Source: Marthasterias glacialis (lineage: Eukaryota; Echinodermata; Asteroidea; Forcipulatida; Asteriidae). Taken from it: a stretch of DNA of 64,000 nt. The position numbers and the translations under genes are program-made. The stretch spans positions 16,797,802 to 16,861,801 of the forward strand of contig OU452223.1 in assembly GCA_911728455.2 (NCBI GenBank), given 5' to 3'. Of the stretch, positions 22,737-34,480 are shown in pieces; position 1 is the first letter of the stretch, and every line of letters begins with the position of its first letter. The notes under the pieces were generated by a model that saw only the letters and a list, made by a program, of their open reading frames with translations, searched no databases and had not been told where the DNA came from.

Positions 22737-25656
22737 TTTAATACAAATTCCACCAAACCATTCATAATTTTGTTTTTGCTACTTAAAGCAAGTTCACTCG
22801 ATATAATCAAGTCCCTCTAACTGTTCGATAGGACGGGCAGAGTGTTCGTCTAGTGAAAGTCTGTTCTTCACTTCCAAGAAACAAGCTCAGACATCAAGCT
22901 AGCAGAAGACTCCCTCCTCGGCTAGAGAAGCTCCTTGATAAAGATCGTTGGTTGACCCCTCCATGGTTGACCAAACCTGATGACAAGATTTCAGTTTTAG
23001 AGTTAATTGTGTTTTCATTTACTGGTTGAGGCTCAGTAACAATCGGCACTCGACTGAAATCAGTTGTTGGATTCTTGTTAGATGAGACTTCGGAGGTGTG
23101 GATGGTGGCTGGAATGTTGCCAGTCAGTCCTTGGATGATGTTTCTTGGGAGAGCTGGCCATCTACTTGGACCTGGCACGCATCTTTCTCCTCTTACGCTT
23201 CAGCCTGCAATGAATAGAGTACATTTGACACATCATGGATATGACCAAAAATAGTAACAGCTATAGTATCTTGTTTTGGGTCATAAAAAGCATCGGATAC
23301 AGGCATCTTTATTAATATTTTTCCTATTACTGCACAAAAGTCCCTTGCGTCATACACCAATCAACAGAATTTGGGTCAATGTATCATCCTCAGACTTGAC
23401 CAATGTGTGAAATACAAGAATATCTTGTCACACGTAAAATGTACCAATTTAATTTTTAATGGATTGAAATAAATGGTCGAAATTCACATCATAAATCAAA
23501 TAAGCATTTGTACATTAACACTATTTACCTGCGCATACGCTTCTTCCTCCACTGCAAGATTCCAGACATGAAAAAAATGAGAAAAAGCATAAAATTTAGA
23601 AATTGGTTTATCCATCACTCGGCTCATCATGTTAGACTGACCTTGGCTGCAGCAGCGTAGCCAGGATTTTTTCTATGAGGGGCACCGCTTTTCAATGGGG
23701 GGGGGGGGGGGCAAGATACCACATATTTTCAAGTACGTAGGCCTATCTACATTTAAAAAAAAAATGACAGACTGCAAGTGCAAGGTGTTTTTTTTAGTCT
23801 CCGAAAAAAGCATCGATTTGGAGGACAAAAAATAATGGCGAGTACAATTAAATGCCAATTACATGCCAATTACAATACATTAGTCATCTGTGATATCTTG
23901 AGATGTGTGGCTAAGGATACACTCGATATCAGAAATCCTTCGCCACACTAGCTCAAGTAGCTGACTAGTGTGGGGCTAGCAAGTATAGGCATGGTCAAGG
24001 CTAGACCCAGTAACTGGGGCGCTGTACTCCTTTTTTGAGATTTTTGACATTATCTGTCGTACTAGCGCCCCAGTCCGTGGTATATATGGAAAGTGCTCCG
24101 ATTCGGAGTCCGAAGCGGTTTTTTTCTGAATCAGTTACAAAATTGTCAAATTGCAACAAGGACTCGACAGAATTGCTTGAAAATCGCCTACTGGCTTCTC
24201 CAAGTATCTACGGTGAAATAAAATGCAGTTAATTGTACTCACGATCATTTTTGGTCCTCCAAATCGATGATTTTTAGCCCACTATCACGCATATATCAAA
24301 TTTGCCGTTAGAATCGCCATTTTGAACGTGATACTCAACGACCGTTTCCTTATGTGTATAAACGATGCAAGGAAGGATTGCGTGTTCGCTGAGGCCCTAA
24401 CTTTCATATTGTTTTCCGCGCAGTCAACACAGGATACCAGGCTTTGTGTAGCGCCAATGTTCGCTGATGCCCTGACATGCATATTGATTTGCGCAGTCAA
24501 CGCAGGATACCAAGCTACACAGCTGGTATCCTGCATTGACTGCGCAAATCAATATGAATGTCAGGGCATCAGTGAACATTGGCGCTACACACAGCCTGGT
24601 ATCCTGTGTTGACTGCGCGGAAAACAATATGAAAGTCAGGGCCTCAGCGAACACGCAATCCTCGCAGCGGTTTAGACATAAGGAAACGGTCGTTGAGTAT
24701 CACATTCAAAATGGCGATTCTAACGGCAAATTTGATATATGCGTGATAGTGGGCTAAAAATCATCGATTTGGAGGACCAAAAATGATCGTGAGTACAATT
24801 AACTGCATTTTATTTCACCGTAAATACTTGGAGAAGCCAGTAGGCGATTTTCAAGCAATTCTGTCGAGTCCTTGTTGCAATTTTGACAATTTTGTAACTG
24901 ATTCAGAAAAAAACCGCTTCGGACTCCGAATCGGAGCACTTTCCATATATACCACGGACTGGGGCGCTAGTACGACAGATAATGTCAAAAATCTCAAAAA
25001 AGGAGTACAGCGCCCCAGTTACTGGGTCGTCTAGTTCAAGGCACATGTCACTTGGCTTGGTTCTACTTCTCTAGCTCAACAAACAAATTAAAATGGGCCT
25101 AACTAGGCCTAGGGCCTACAACATGATCAAATTCAGGATTGTATTAACTGGAACTAGGCCTTTTTTCTAATACATTTGACAAACATAAAAAAACATGAAC
25201 ATGTTGAATGCAAATTTCATTTTGATGTTGGTTTACAAATAAATGGACACTCTTTACACTGAATAATGATGCCGAACGGCGATGTTCAGTTAATATTCTG
25301 TGATTATCGTTCCTTCAATAATGGGAAATTTTCCAGCAAATTACCCTCAGTAACAATACACCACAAGCTCAAAAACAGTTTGATTACCAATATGTTTATA
25401 TTCAGTTACTGCAATATAGTAAATGTCATAATTATAATAAATAATCCAGCAAAACCTCTTCCAACCCTGAATCTCTTCTGAAAGAATCAAACTACATCAA
25501 CACAGTAAACCATGCCTTGAAAAAGTTAGTATAAAAAACCGCAAAATAAAACAAAAAATCTGTAATCTCACCTTATCCCTCATCGCCCTTCAACTAAGGA
25601 ACCTGTCCTTAATATTTAGAAGAAGTTTCCTGACTGGATGCCTCTTCAAAAAGAGG
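22737..25656 (-). CDS. RPL41: Ribosomal protein eL41 (RPL41), three micro-exons
   Basis: RPL41 is the smallest ribosomal protein, a basic helix of the large subunit that bridges the two subunits. Coding parts on the minus strand: 25572-25583 (ATG AGG GAT AAG|gtgaga), 23529-23551 (23 nt, TGG to CGC AG|gtaaat) and 23162-23204 (G|CTG to TAG). They join to exactly 25 codons: MRDKWRKKRMRR then LKRKRRKMRARSK. Residue 3 is Asp, where many species have Ala. The first exon is assigned by frame, donor and start context; exons 2 and 3 are unmistakable. A pyrimidine tract CCTCTTTTT at 25648-25656 resembles the 5'TOP start of ribosomal-protein mRNAs. Intron 1 contains the giant palindrome at 24001-25034. 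The downstream end is a guess at an ATTAAA on the minus strand near 22737-22742. Confidence 0.88.
23162..23204 (-). CDS. RPL41: RPL41 coding exon 3
   Basis: It reads (R)LKRKRRKMRARSK and then TAG after the acceptor ttgcag. The following minus-strand open frame at 22894-23178 lies in the 3' UTR in another frame and is not considered coding. Confidence 0.93.
23529..23551 (-). CDS. RPL41: RPL41 coding exon 2 (23-nt micro-exon)
   Basis: The acceptor aatcttgcag is followed by TGG AGG AAG AAG CGT ATG CGC AG and the donor gtaaat. It encodes WRKKRMR plus the first two bases of Arg, identical to the conserved core of eL41. Confidence 0.93.
23650..23715. mobile_element. End fragment resembling the hAT-like repeats, in RPL41 intron 2 flank
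   Basis: Sequence gcagcagcgtagccagg followed by a gggg-rich stretch resembles the CAGYRGYGTA ends with G runs of the copies at 19052 and 21903. The other end is not evident; it lies in RPL41 intron 1, upstream of the micro-exon. Confidence 0.35.
24001..25034. mobile_element. 1,034-bp foldback element (giant palindrome) in RPL41 intron 1
   Basis: Two arms of about 510 bp are inverted copies of each other with few mismatches and a loop of only a few bases near 24518. The outer ends read ctagacccagtaactggggc on the left and, inverted, ctagacgacccagtaactgg on the right, a 3-bp difference. Flanks carry tcaagg at 23995-24000 and 25036-25041. Within each arm a block of about 78 bp (cgcagtcaacacaggatacc) is tandemly duplicated. 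The ends match the 131-bp foldback at 10479-10609. Short open frames here on both strands mirror each other and are not genes. Confidence 0.92.
25572..25583 (-). CDS. RPL41: RPL41 coding exon 1 (12 nt, start codon)
   Basis: ATG AGG GAT AAG followed by the donor gtgagatt supplies the MR.K start required before WRKKRMRR in phase 0. No other candidate with start, Lys and donor was noticed closer to exon 2. The Asp at position 3 makes this slightly less certain than the other exons. Confidence 0.75.
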
Positions 25657-27522
25657 ATTTCGTTGGATAGAAAATTCAAGACATCTAGGCCGAGCAGACC
25701 CAGATCAGAAAAGAAAGATACGTAAAATGACCCTTTGAGCGTTGAGAGGTCAACTGTGTAACAGACATGCGCAGAAAATTACGTACTTATTATGGGCGGC
25801 GCATTGCACCGAAATTCTTTTGATTTGTACCTGTATACAAAATCAAGAGAATTTAGATTTTTGTAGGTAAAAAAAAATCACACTCAACAACGTGATATTA
25901 AATGGCTGAATGCGCTATGCCCGCGTGGTGTCAATCAGAAAGCTTCTTATATTTTTTTTTTACTCGTAAAAGGAAACAAAGAAGAAGAAGAAGCAAAAAA
26001 AAAAGAAAAAAAAAACCCACAAGATAAGATAACGTAATTTGCATACATAATGATTAGGTGTTAAAAAACAACAAACAATCAACCAAACAAAGATCGCGAA
26101 ACAGCATAGATAGATAATTTAAAAAAAAAAACAAGAAAGTTTTAATTAAGGAAGTGAAATTTTGGAAGATTGTTTCATTTTTTGAGACATTGTCAAATGT
26201 TATTTTTCTTTAGTCCGATGATGAAGCTCATGGGTCCATTGTTTCACCTTGAGATATTCACAAATATATCGGGCGTATGATCATGCCAGCATTATGTTGT
26301 TGTTTATGATGTTGTCCATGTTTAAATAAATTCCTCACACTTAGGTTTTGCTTTCTTTCTATCCCAATCGATGTTACGGTTTTTATCGATGACTAGAAGT
26401 GACTTGTCCCCCGTCCCCCGCAGCTGGAGGTTGTTGTTATCAATGAATGATGTAGATGTATGCTAGGCCTGATGTAAACCTCTTTTAACAAATACACACG
26501 TCATGGGGGTCTCCACTTGACAAGCCCAACTTTTTGGAGACCCCCACCACTTAACAACCGTTTTATACTGAATTCATCCCTGTATATCTATGTATTTTTG
26601 TTATTGATTGATTGAGTGGAAATGCAAGTATTGAAGTAGTATTCCTCATCACTTTGTGGTCATAGTTACCTCGTCTGGAGTAATGTCACCATTGAGGTGG
26701 TACAGTGTATAAAACCATGCAATATAAGTATTTACCTCACTCAAATACTACGTTTTGCTTCACTTTACGAAGATTGTGTTACCACAACTTTTTATCATGC
26801 CACCTGCAATTTTGAAGCGCCTTTCTAATTTGAATAAAAAGAACATCGAGAAAAGAAAATGCGTAGAGGGCGCAAAGTCACTGCAGCTGATGTCAAAAGT
26901 ACATGAACAGCGTATGGTATGCCTCACGCATCTTGCTCGTGTTGTTTATAAAGGTGTTGCAGTTATGCCACGTGCGCTGCATAGTACGATCACCATGTTT
27001 AAGGTTGCTCTGCCAATGGAAGCAGCTGTTGAGTGAATGGACGCTTGATGGGCCGATCATCGGAAGCAAAGCAAGAGTTCTTTTGAGAGGCCGGGAGACG
27101 GACGTAAACAGATGCTTGCTCACTTCGCTATACATGTGTATTCCCTATTTCTGATTACTTTAGGCTACTGAGAAACTGTGGAAGTCTCTTCAAATTCAAA
27201 CGTGCACTGAATCGCCAGCATTCTCACAGTCGGAACTGCCATCATCAGAAAGGTAGGTTGGGCTTCTTAAGAATCTTAATCTTTGGTCGTAGGTCCAGTC
27301 CGATATGAATGTTAACCGTGAATGGAGTTAAACTTGATTTGATTAATGTTCTTGCGCGGTTGTGATGCATGCAGACTAAAATCATCATCGTCGAAGAAAA
27401 TAGAAATCAATGCAAATATGTGAATACTGCGGACAGTACGGTTGTATACTAAAACACAGCACTCGGCAGTACTTCAGTTTGATCTACCAATAAAATAGAG
27501 CAAGGACTAGTTCAGTTGCGAT

Positions 27523-27573
27523 GATCGTAACCCTCCATCCTCCCGACCGTTGGGAGGCTGAAGGGTTACGATC
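27523..27573. repeat. 51-bp imperfect hairpin
   Basis: The stem pairs gatcgtaaccct with agggttacgatc and ctcccgacc with a matching tgggag, around a short loop. It lies 145 bp from a second hairpin at 27718-27749. No function is assigned. Confidence 0.7.
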
Positions 27574-27717
27574 AATCATAGCGACTAAGCAGGGACCAGA
27601 TTATTAATTTATTAATATTACACTATTTACTAGTAATAGTATTAGTAAATAGAGTAATCGATAACCATGGTTTGAAATTCAGGATGTCTAGATAGTATTA
27701 TTGCCTTGGGTAAAGGT

Positions 27718-27749
27718 TCATGGAGGTAGAACTATTTCTACCTCCATGA
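27718..27749. repeat. Perfect 14-bp stem, 4-nt loop hairpin
   Basis: tcatggaggtagaa is followed by ctat and then by the exact inverse of the first arm. The stem is short for a microRNA precursor and the flanks do not extend it, so I record it only as a hairpin. Confidence 0.75.
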
Positions 27750-28088
27750 TAATAATGCCAATGGGAATTGACAGAGTAGGAATCAGTCAAGTAGCACAGC
27801 ATTGCAGAGTAGCACTTTACCCTTTAGCACTATGTAGAGAATAGCTGAGCAGTGATGTTTTCACTGTCTACGTGCCTCTCTGTCCTTCACTGACTGAATG
27901 ATGATACTGAGTGATAGAGCACAGAGAAAGATTGTGGGTGGGGCGGGGGTTGGAAGAGTGGGTGGGAGGGGTGAGATACTGACTGAGATTGCTTTGACCT
28001 TCTGTGGTTATTTGACATATTTTTGACAAGGGATGAAACTGAAGGGCTGAGTTACATAAATAATGACAGTATTTAGTGTAGTGGATTA

Positions 28089-28919
28089 GGCCAAATAAAA
28101 AAAAATACCAGTTGATCGTCCGGGTTTTTTCAAAATGAGGAGGATGCGGGCCTTTTTATTTTTTATTTATTATTTTTTTTCCAAGATGGCCGCCAAGCAT
28201 TTTACTTAAAAAAAACCACAAATTTTTCAGTTTAGAATCACCGCTTTACCTGTGGTATATCCGTTTGCTGATCCCATGTGTGGCGATTTAAATGCGTGGG
28301 TCAGCAGCAGCGACGCGGCAGTGACGCGTGACGACCAACTCGACACACAAATGCTATTGATAAACAATCGATCAAATCAACTCGACCAAATTTAAAACCG
28401 CAAGATAATCGGTCGAGTTGTCTCAACGGTCGAGTTGAACTGTCATCGTAACCACGGAGCTCAACCCCATTCCCAGAGGTGATCGATCTCGCCATGCCAT
28501 TCTATACGGTGTGCTCAGCTCCCATGGTAGCAAGGCTGCTTTGTATGATCGTGCACGTTGCACCACCGTGTGAGCCATGCTGCCACGCCTGCATGCGTCG
28601 ATCTGATCCTGCATGCAGCGGCTGGTGTAGCGTGCAGTCCAACGATCGTAAGTCGGAAGTCCCCCGCACAAAATGCGGTTTCTGTGTTTCCCAGACCCAC
28701 GTTTTGTTGTTTCAAATTTTCAAAGATCGGTAAGTAAAAACTAAGTATAAAGTGAAAATTTTTTTTTTTTAAATTTATACCAAGGATGGATTAAAAATTC
28801 ATACAAGTTTTGTCTTTTTGAGGAAAAAAATCGAAAATAAAAAATAGTAAAAAAAAGGATGCGGCCTCAAAAAAGGATGCGGGCGGGGACGATCAACTGG
28901 TATTTTTTTTTATTTGGCC
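28089..28919. mobile_element. PIF/Harbinger-like MITE, 831 bp
   Basis: Terminal inverted repeats of about 33 bp (ggccaaataaaaaaaaatac then cagttgatcgtcc) are exact or nearly so. TTA flanks both ends (28086-28088 and 28920-28922), the trinucleotide target duplication typical of PIF/Harbinger elements. A ggatgcggg motif recurs inside both ends. The interior has no transposase. Confidence 0.85.
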
Positions 28920-30420
28920 TTATATGAATTGTTGTTATTGCTTGTTTAATTTATGCACAGGTCTTTGATGAAATAGTCATATTGGAAAAAAGGACACCAA
29001 ATCAGACTGCCCAATTTTGTGTAATATTACTCATTATGATCAATTTGTTAAAATATTATTTACCCAAATGAGATTATGTTTTGGTCTTTTGTTTTGACCT
29101 ACTTTATAATTAGCTCTAAAAGCACATACACTTCCCCTGTCAAGAGACATGCCACCAACTTTGGCTTAACATTATATTAGTCTACGAGGTCAAAGGTGTG
29201 AATAGATCATCCATTAAGCCCCGCCCACCACAGCAACTGTCTATCAGCTGTGCCCCCCATGTGGGTACAGTGTGTATGAATATAATGCATCTTGCTCTGC
29301 CCATGTGCCACACCCAAGTAAGATGATGCAGCAAAAGACCTTAATACGTATGACGTCACTATGAGCACTTAGTACATGAAAGGTTGAGAGGCAAAAACAG
29401 CTACAACGCACATTCGATGCTGCATTTGACCTCAAAGATGGAGACAAACTCGTACGATCTATCCCAAGTGTCGGAAACTTGTTCACAATTTTGAATGGGA
29501 ATTTTAATGTGTTAGACTTTCAGGTGCACGTATGCCGTTGTGATTTAGTCAATACATTAAGTGGGCGGATCTTGATTTAAATACTTTACAAACAAAATGA
29601 AACCCTGATGGCGGAGATATTTTTTCCTTTTGTATTTTTTCAGTTCTCCAAATTTTATTTGTCAATAATGGATTCAGCAAATGGAGACTGACTGAAACTG
29701 CCAGCATCCCCATTGCCCTAATTTAAATTAGAAACAATATTGTATTTTTGTGTGTATTTCTGGTTTTGGCATATTGACTATTTTTTTTAGTTTTTAAAAT
29801 AGCACTTCTGTAAATTTGTTGATAAATATGATTAAATCCAGTGCACAAAAAAGTCAATTCTTCCCAAGTGGGATCAGATGAAATTGCCAATCAAAATGTA
29901 AATGTTTGTATACATGTATATAAAAATGTTATTACAAAAATGAAGTTATTTTGTAGAAGTATTAAGAGATTTATAAAACAAAACTGCATTGACTGTCACC
30001 CAATACATACTAAAACTCAATGATAAAACAAAATGGTTAAAAACTCATCAAATATTACCGAAATGATTTCATCGATGGCTAAGTTATTCATCAAATTAGA
30101 GTAAAATTCCCAAGTGTAAAATAAAAGGAAATGAAAAACATGTTAGCCACTCTGTCCCCGTCAGTCTCTCAATTCCCATGCTGCTGTTTTTTTTAATAAT
30201 GCAGGACACCTCTCGGCAAGTCGTTCATATTGATTTCCTGCTGAGTACCTGAATCATAAATGGTGGCCTATAATTACACAATGGATTTTTTTCTCCACCA
30301 CTGCATAAACTCCAGTAACCCCCCCAAAGGCTGGTTGGACACGCCATGGACCTTTCTTTCGAGCCTGAATACTTTTTGCATCACATTACACAGGCTGCTT
30401 TCATTCGCTCAAAAGTGCTG

Positions 30421-30683
30421 GCAGTGAGTGAAGTCAGTGTCTAAAATATTCACACTGAATTAAGGCAGGTTTGTGAGTGAAATCAGGCAGTGAGTGAAAT
30501 CAGTGTGTCTAAAATATCCACACTGAATTAAGGCAGGTTTGTGAGTGAAATCAGGCAGTAAGTGAAATCAGTGTGTCTAAAAAATTCACACTTAGTTAAG
30601 GCAGGTTTGTGAGTGAAATCAGGCAGTGAGTGAAATCAGTGTGTCTAAAATATCCACAGTTGAGGCAGGTTTAGTGAAATGAG
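30421..30683. repeat. 68-bp tandem repeat, about four units
   Basis: Units start at 30421, 30487, 30555 and 30623 with gcagtgagtgaaatcagtgt and include cacactgaattaaggcaggt. The first is 66 bp and the last is truncated and diverged. Confidence 0.92.
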
Positions 30684-30787
30684 ACATAAGAAATTTAGAG
30701 AATGACTTCTCATAGTTCATAATTTTTGTGAAGCAGTAGCATGGATCTTAGTTGGTTAATGTTGCTGATTAGCATAAAATGAAACCA

Positions 30788-31111
30788 AGGATGCCTCATA
30801 AGTGAACTTAATCACTGTAGCGCTCAAGCCTGAAGAAACCTGTAGATAAGGATGCTTGCCATGTGAACCAGAAACACTGGGGTAAACCCCTACTCTTCCA
30901 TGATAAGTGTTCTGGGTTCTTTTACGTGCACTACCTATCCTAGTACCGAGAACCTACGGCTTAATGTCCCAACCGAAGGACAAAGCAATTACCGTATGGT
31001 AAAGTATCTTGCTCAAGGACACAAGTGCCACGACCGGGATTCGAACCTACACTCTGCTGCCAACAACACCAGAACTTGAGTCCGGTGATCTTAACCGCTC
31101 GGCCTTGACAC
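30788..31111 (-). repeat. tRNA-Leu-derived SINE, family A copy (long)
   Basis: The minus strand begins gtgtcaaggccgagcggtta, with ggactcaagttctgg and the B box aggttcgaatcccgg, then the full body to about 30788 (caggtttcttcaggcttgag). It is one of the most complete copies and a good reference for the family. Confidence 0.88.
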
Positions 31112-33067
31112 TCCACTTATGAATGACCCTGTGGATACCCAAGGGTACAATAATTGTCCAAATACACTGCCAACTGCCAGCTTGCTGCTATCAACACTGT
31201 TTTGACATTATTTTATTGTAATAACATCTGTTAGTGTTACATTCAATTTGCCCCATAAAATCCATTGATGCATGCATAATGGCTAATTTCTGTGCTTGAC
31301 AACTGATAGCAGCTTTTTAATAAATTCCATAATCTTTTTACAAATTGAGCCAGCAAAAATTATGTGCAATATCATTTCATATATTTGTTTCTTGACCAAT
31401 GTATTTTTTTAACAATTCCCATAATTTTGATTTTTTCATATTGTAAATTGTCATGCAATTTGACCTTTGGGTCACAATATGATAATAATAATGAAACACA
31501 CAAATAAACAAATAATATAAAATAAATAATTACATACCCACTAGATCCTTGTATTTATTTCTCCTTGCCTTGTTTTGATCATGTAATACAAAAGAAATGT
31601 CAGCAGATGCAAATGTACTGATACAAATGTATTGGTGTCCATTACTTGTTTTTACTCCCACAGAAAATGCATGTAAAGTTTCATTAAAACAGACTGTCTT
31701 TTATACACATGTAGATTCTGGAATAATTTGTACAATTTTCTATAATATTGAAGCATGAAGAGGGGAGCACTATTTTCATTTCTCATTGTGGTGTGGTGAT
31801 TTGTTGAATGGATTTCAGACCTAGAGGAAAAGACTGTGTCAGCAAAGATGTGTGATCAACATTCCAGCTGTCTTTGTGACCTCAAAAAGAAAAGAGAAAA
31901 AAAAAGATGATGCAATCACACTCACTATTTTGACTGGATCTGGTGTGGGATGCATTAATAATAATATCCCTGACTTTTTCCTGTCTGCAGCATGCCTGGC
32001 TGTCATGACTAAAACAACATTGCGGTTCGGTGTTGTTCAGACTACATGTATGCTCTAGATGTTTTTCTTCCCCCTTACTCAGTATTCGGAATGAATTGCT
32101 GGCATATACCCAAGAATCTTCCTTGGCCCTGACTTTCAGCGGCACTTGATCACTTCTTTCAAGGATTTTTTAACATTTGTAGAGAATGTGGGACCATGGT
32201 TGGACACAATTCCTGCAAGACTGAGACATGTCTTTGTAAAGTTGGTCGCTTGAAATATGGCTCCCTTGCCCCTTCCCTCCCGCCCCCCTTTAAAGATTTG
32301 TTTATCCAGGTTCCCCAGGGAGAACAGTTCTCTGACAACTGATGGGGCAACCCTGGTAAAAAAAGACAAAATAAATAAATAAATGTACTCAATAAGCACA
32401 TTGGTGCTAGATTTATCAAACTGGGCTAATATATAATTTGTGAATTGGGCATACTTTGTTTAACCATATTGAACATGCACTGAAACATATCCTAGACTAG
32501 AGTGAGCATTTAGAATGGAGAGTGTGGACTAATACAAGTCTAATTCTCCCCCTCCTTTACTGGCCAAATAAAGCAACATGGGCAGCAAATTAGTATGGAG
32601 TGAGTGTTTTCTTTGACGTGCACTGTCCACCACTTGAGTCTAATGTTAAATAGGCATCTTCAGTTCTTCATCATCAAGAGCTAAGGAAGAAGTACTTTGG
32701 GCATCAAGGGGATGAACTCGATAGTCTACTGGTTACAGATAATCCGGATGCACCTGTGTGTTAATTTAGAGATTAGGCTTACAGATTTGTCTTGAAAATA
32801 TGGCTATATAAATTGAACCTCGGGCGAAAAAAACTATATTTGAAAAATAAATTGTTAATTTATTTTTAAGCCCAAAGGCGCAAAAAATATATCAGTGGTA
32901 CTGGTTCACATCATCATGAGAAAAGTTTGTCGTAAATTTACGTGAACATGGAACATCTCAAAAATTGTATGGAAATTTGACATAGTTTTTAACCAGGAAA
33001 AAATAGTAAAATAAACTTCTGTTAAAATTCTGTTAAAAATAATTTCAGTATTTTTAAATCATTTTTT

Positions 33068-33277
33068 TCTATTTACATGCAGACAGTGTATTTGTTTCTA
33101 CCTCCACGTCAGGTTATATTATGAAAAGTAGTAAACGACAAACAAGAACACTGAAAAGGGGCATGTTTAAGAAAAATGTGAACAGAAACTACTGTTTTAA
33201 TTGTGCAGAAGTGCCCCCTAGAAAAGATGGTGCACCCCCTTTTGCCCCCTAAAAATGTTACCCTAGTTTTGTCGCTG
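33068..33277. mobile_element. hAT-type element fragment, inverted
   Basis: Read on the minus strand it starts cagcgacaaaactagggtaa, continues with ggggcaaaagggggtgcacc and cctaaacatgcccctt-like sequence, and ends at the tgcatgtaaata motif. This matches the left part of the 19052-19392 copy. The other half is missing. Confidence 0.65.
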
Positions 33278-34480
33278 AGTACATGTTATCCTTGATGCAA
33301 ATATAACATCAAGTGCAGGAATTGCACTGTTTAAATTGTGCTGTATGAATGAAAACAGATGAATAGTGATTTCTAAAGGAATACAGAATTCCTCATAACT
33401 TCAATGGCAGTATTATAATTTGCACGGATATTTACATGTAGCCACGTATTGAAGAGAATCGAAAGAGGTTTTGTGAGGGATGTGTAATGCGATGTCGCTA
33501 TGCAAAGGTTCAGTTAAGTGTTAGGCAGGGTTGGGGGGGGGGGTGAAGTCTCAGTGTTCAGCATTGAGTGGGCAAGAGTAGATTCACATGCAGCCAATGC
33601 AGCTTGTCATTGCTTATTTATTGATGATATATGACACCTTGGATTCGATTTGTGATGGGGGGGGGGTTGTTTTGGGCACTGAGAAAGCCTTGCTAGTATT
33701 GTTTCATGGAGCAAGGCTGGTTGTCATGGTTACATGAAATGTGATGATGATTCTATGTACACATATTTGCAACCTGAATTAGTACTAATAACTAGATTCA
33801 ATGTTATTGAGTCTCATTGATTGTGAATGAGTCAGACTGAATGAGTGCACTCCTGTTGAAAAAAAAGGTTGTTTATGGTTTTATAACATTCAATACGAAC
33901 AATATTCCAGATAGGTACCTGACAAATATCATATATGAATGATTCAAGTCGATAACATGAAATCATACAATTATTGTATGACATAATGATTGATGGACAC
34001 AAATCTACACTGTGGGGGACTTGATTTTATTCTTGTTGTGTGTAGTCAAAAATATATTGACTTAAAATCTCTTAAAATTTTGCTGTTTGGAATTGCTCCT
34101 TATGGCATACCGTGCCCTGTCACGAAAGTAAAGTAAATTAAACCACACAATTTTCAAGGGATATTTATGTGAATCGTTACATTCTCCTTTTAAAATGTCT
34201 TTCCAACCATATTCGTTTCATAACGAATGCTTTTTATAGCACCAAAGTGCCCAATCTGAAGGCAACATGTCCCTTTAATATCAACCAAGGTGTTTAACAC
34301 TTTTTTTTTGTTAATGGAAGGATCCATTGAAAAACACAAAACAGAGATTTTATCACTAATTTGACTAAACAAATTATCTCCCTTCTTGCCATCTCATCCT
34401 ACAACGTCATTCCTTTTAGATTTGCAGCTTGTCAAATGATGATTGAGTGATCGCCATAGCAAACCCTACACACTACAAGA

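Larger units (their letters stand above)
25670..34480. other. Intergenic region with repeats, no recognisable gene
   Basis: No conserved protein segment or spliced gene was recognised. Open frames here are short (under 100 codons) and look random. Contents: two hairpins (27523-27573, 27718-27749), a Harbinger-like MITE (28089-28919), a 68-bp tandem repeat (30421-30683), a SINE (30788-31111), a hAT-like fragment (33068-33277) and several poly-G or poly-A runs. The promoter of the downstream CPS gene must lie near its right end but no TATA box was evident. Confidence 0.6.

Noticed and set aside
22894-23178. 94-codon minus-strand frame starting MPGPSRW
   Set aside because: It begins inside RPL41 exon 3 in another frame and lies in its 3' UTR; no family resemblance.
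24285-25034. Mirror-image frames on both strands (LTFILFSAQSTQDTR and similar)
   Set aside because: They fall in the arms of the palindrome and duplicate each other because the DNA is inverted; no coding signal.
26755-27154. 93- and 83-codon plus-strand frames in the RPL41-CPS interval
   Set aside because: Overlapping frames on both strands, no domain, no splice context or conserved motif that I can recognise.
27718-27749. MicroRNA precursor (gaggtag motif recalls let-7)
   Set aside because: The stem is only 14 bp with no extension in the flanks, and the motif falls in the stem by chance symmetry.
30421-30683. CRISPR array
   Set aside because: Units are contiguous with no unique spacers, and the genome is eukaryotic.
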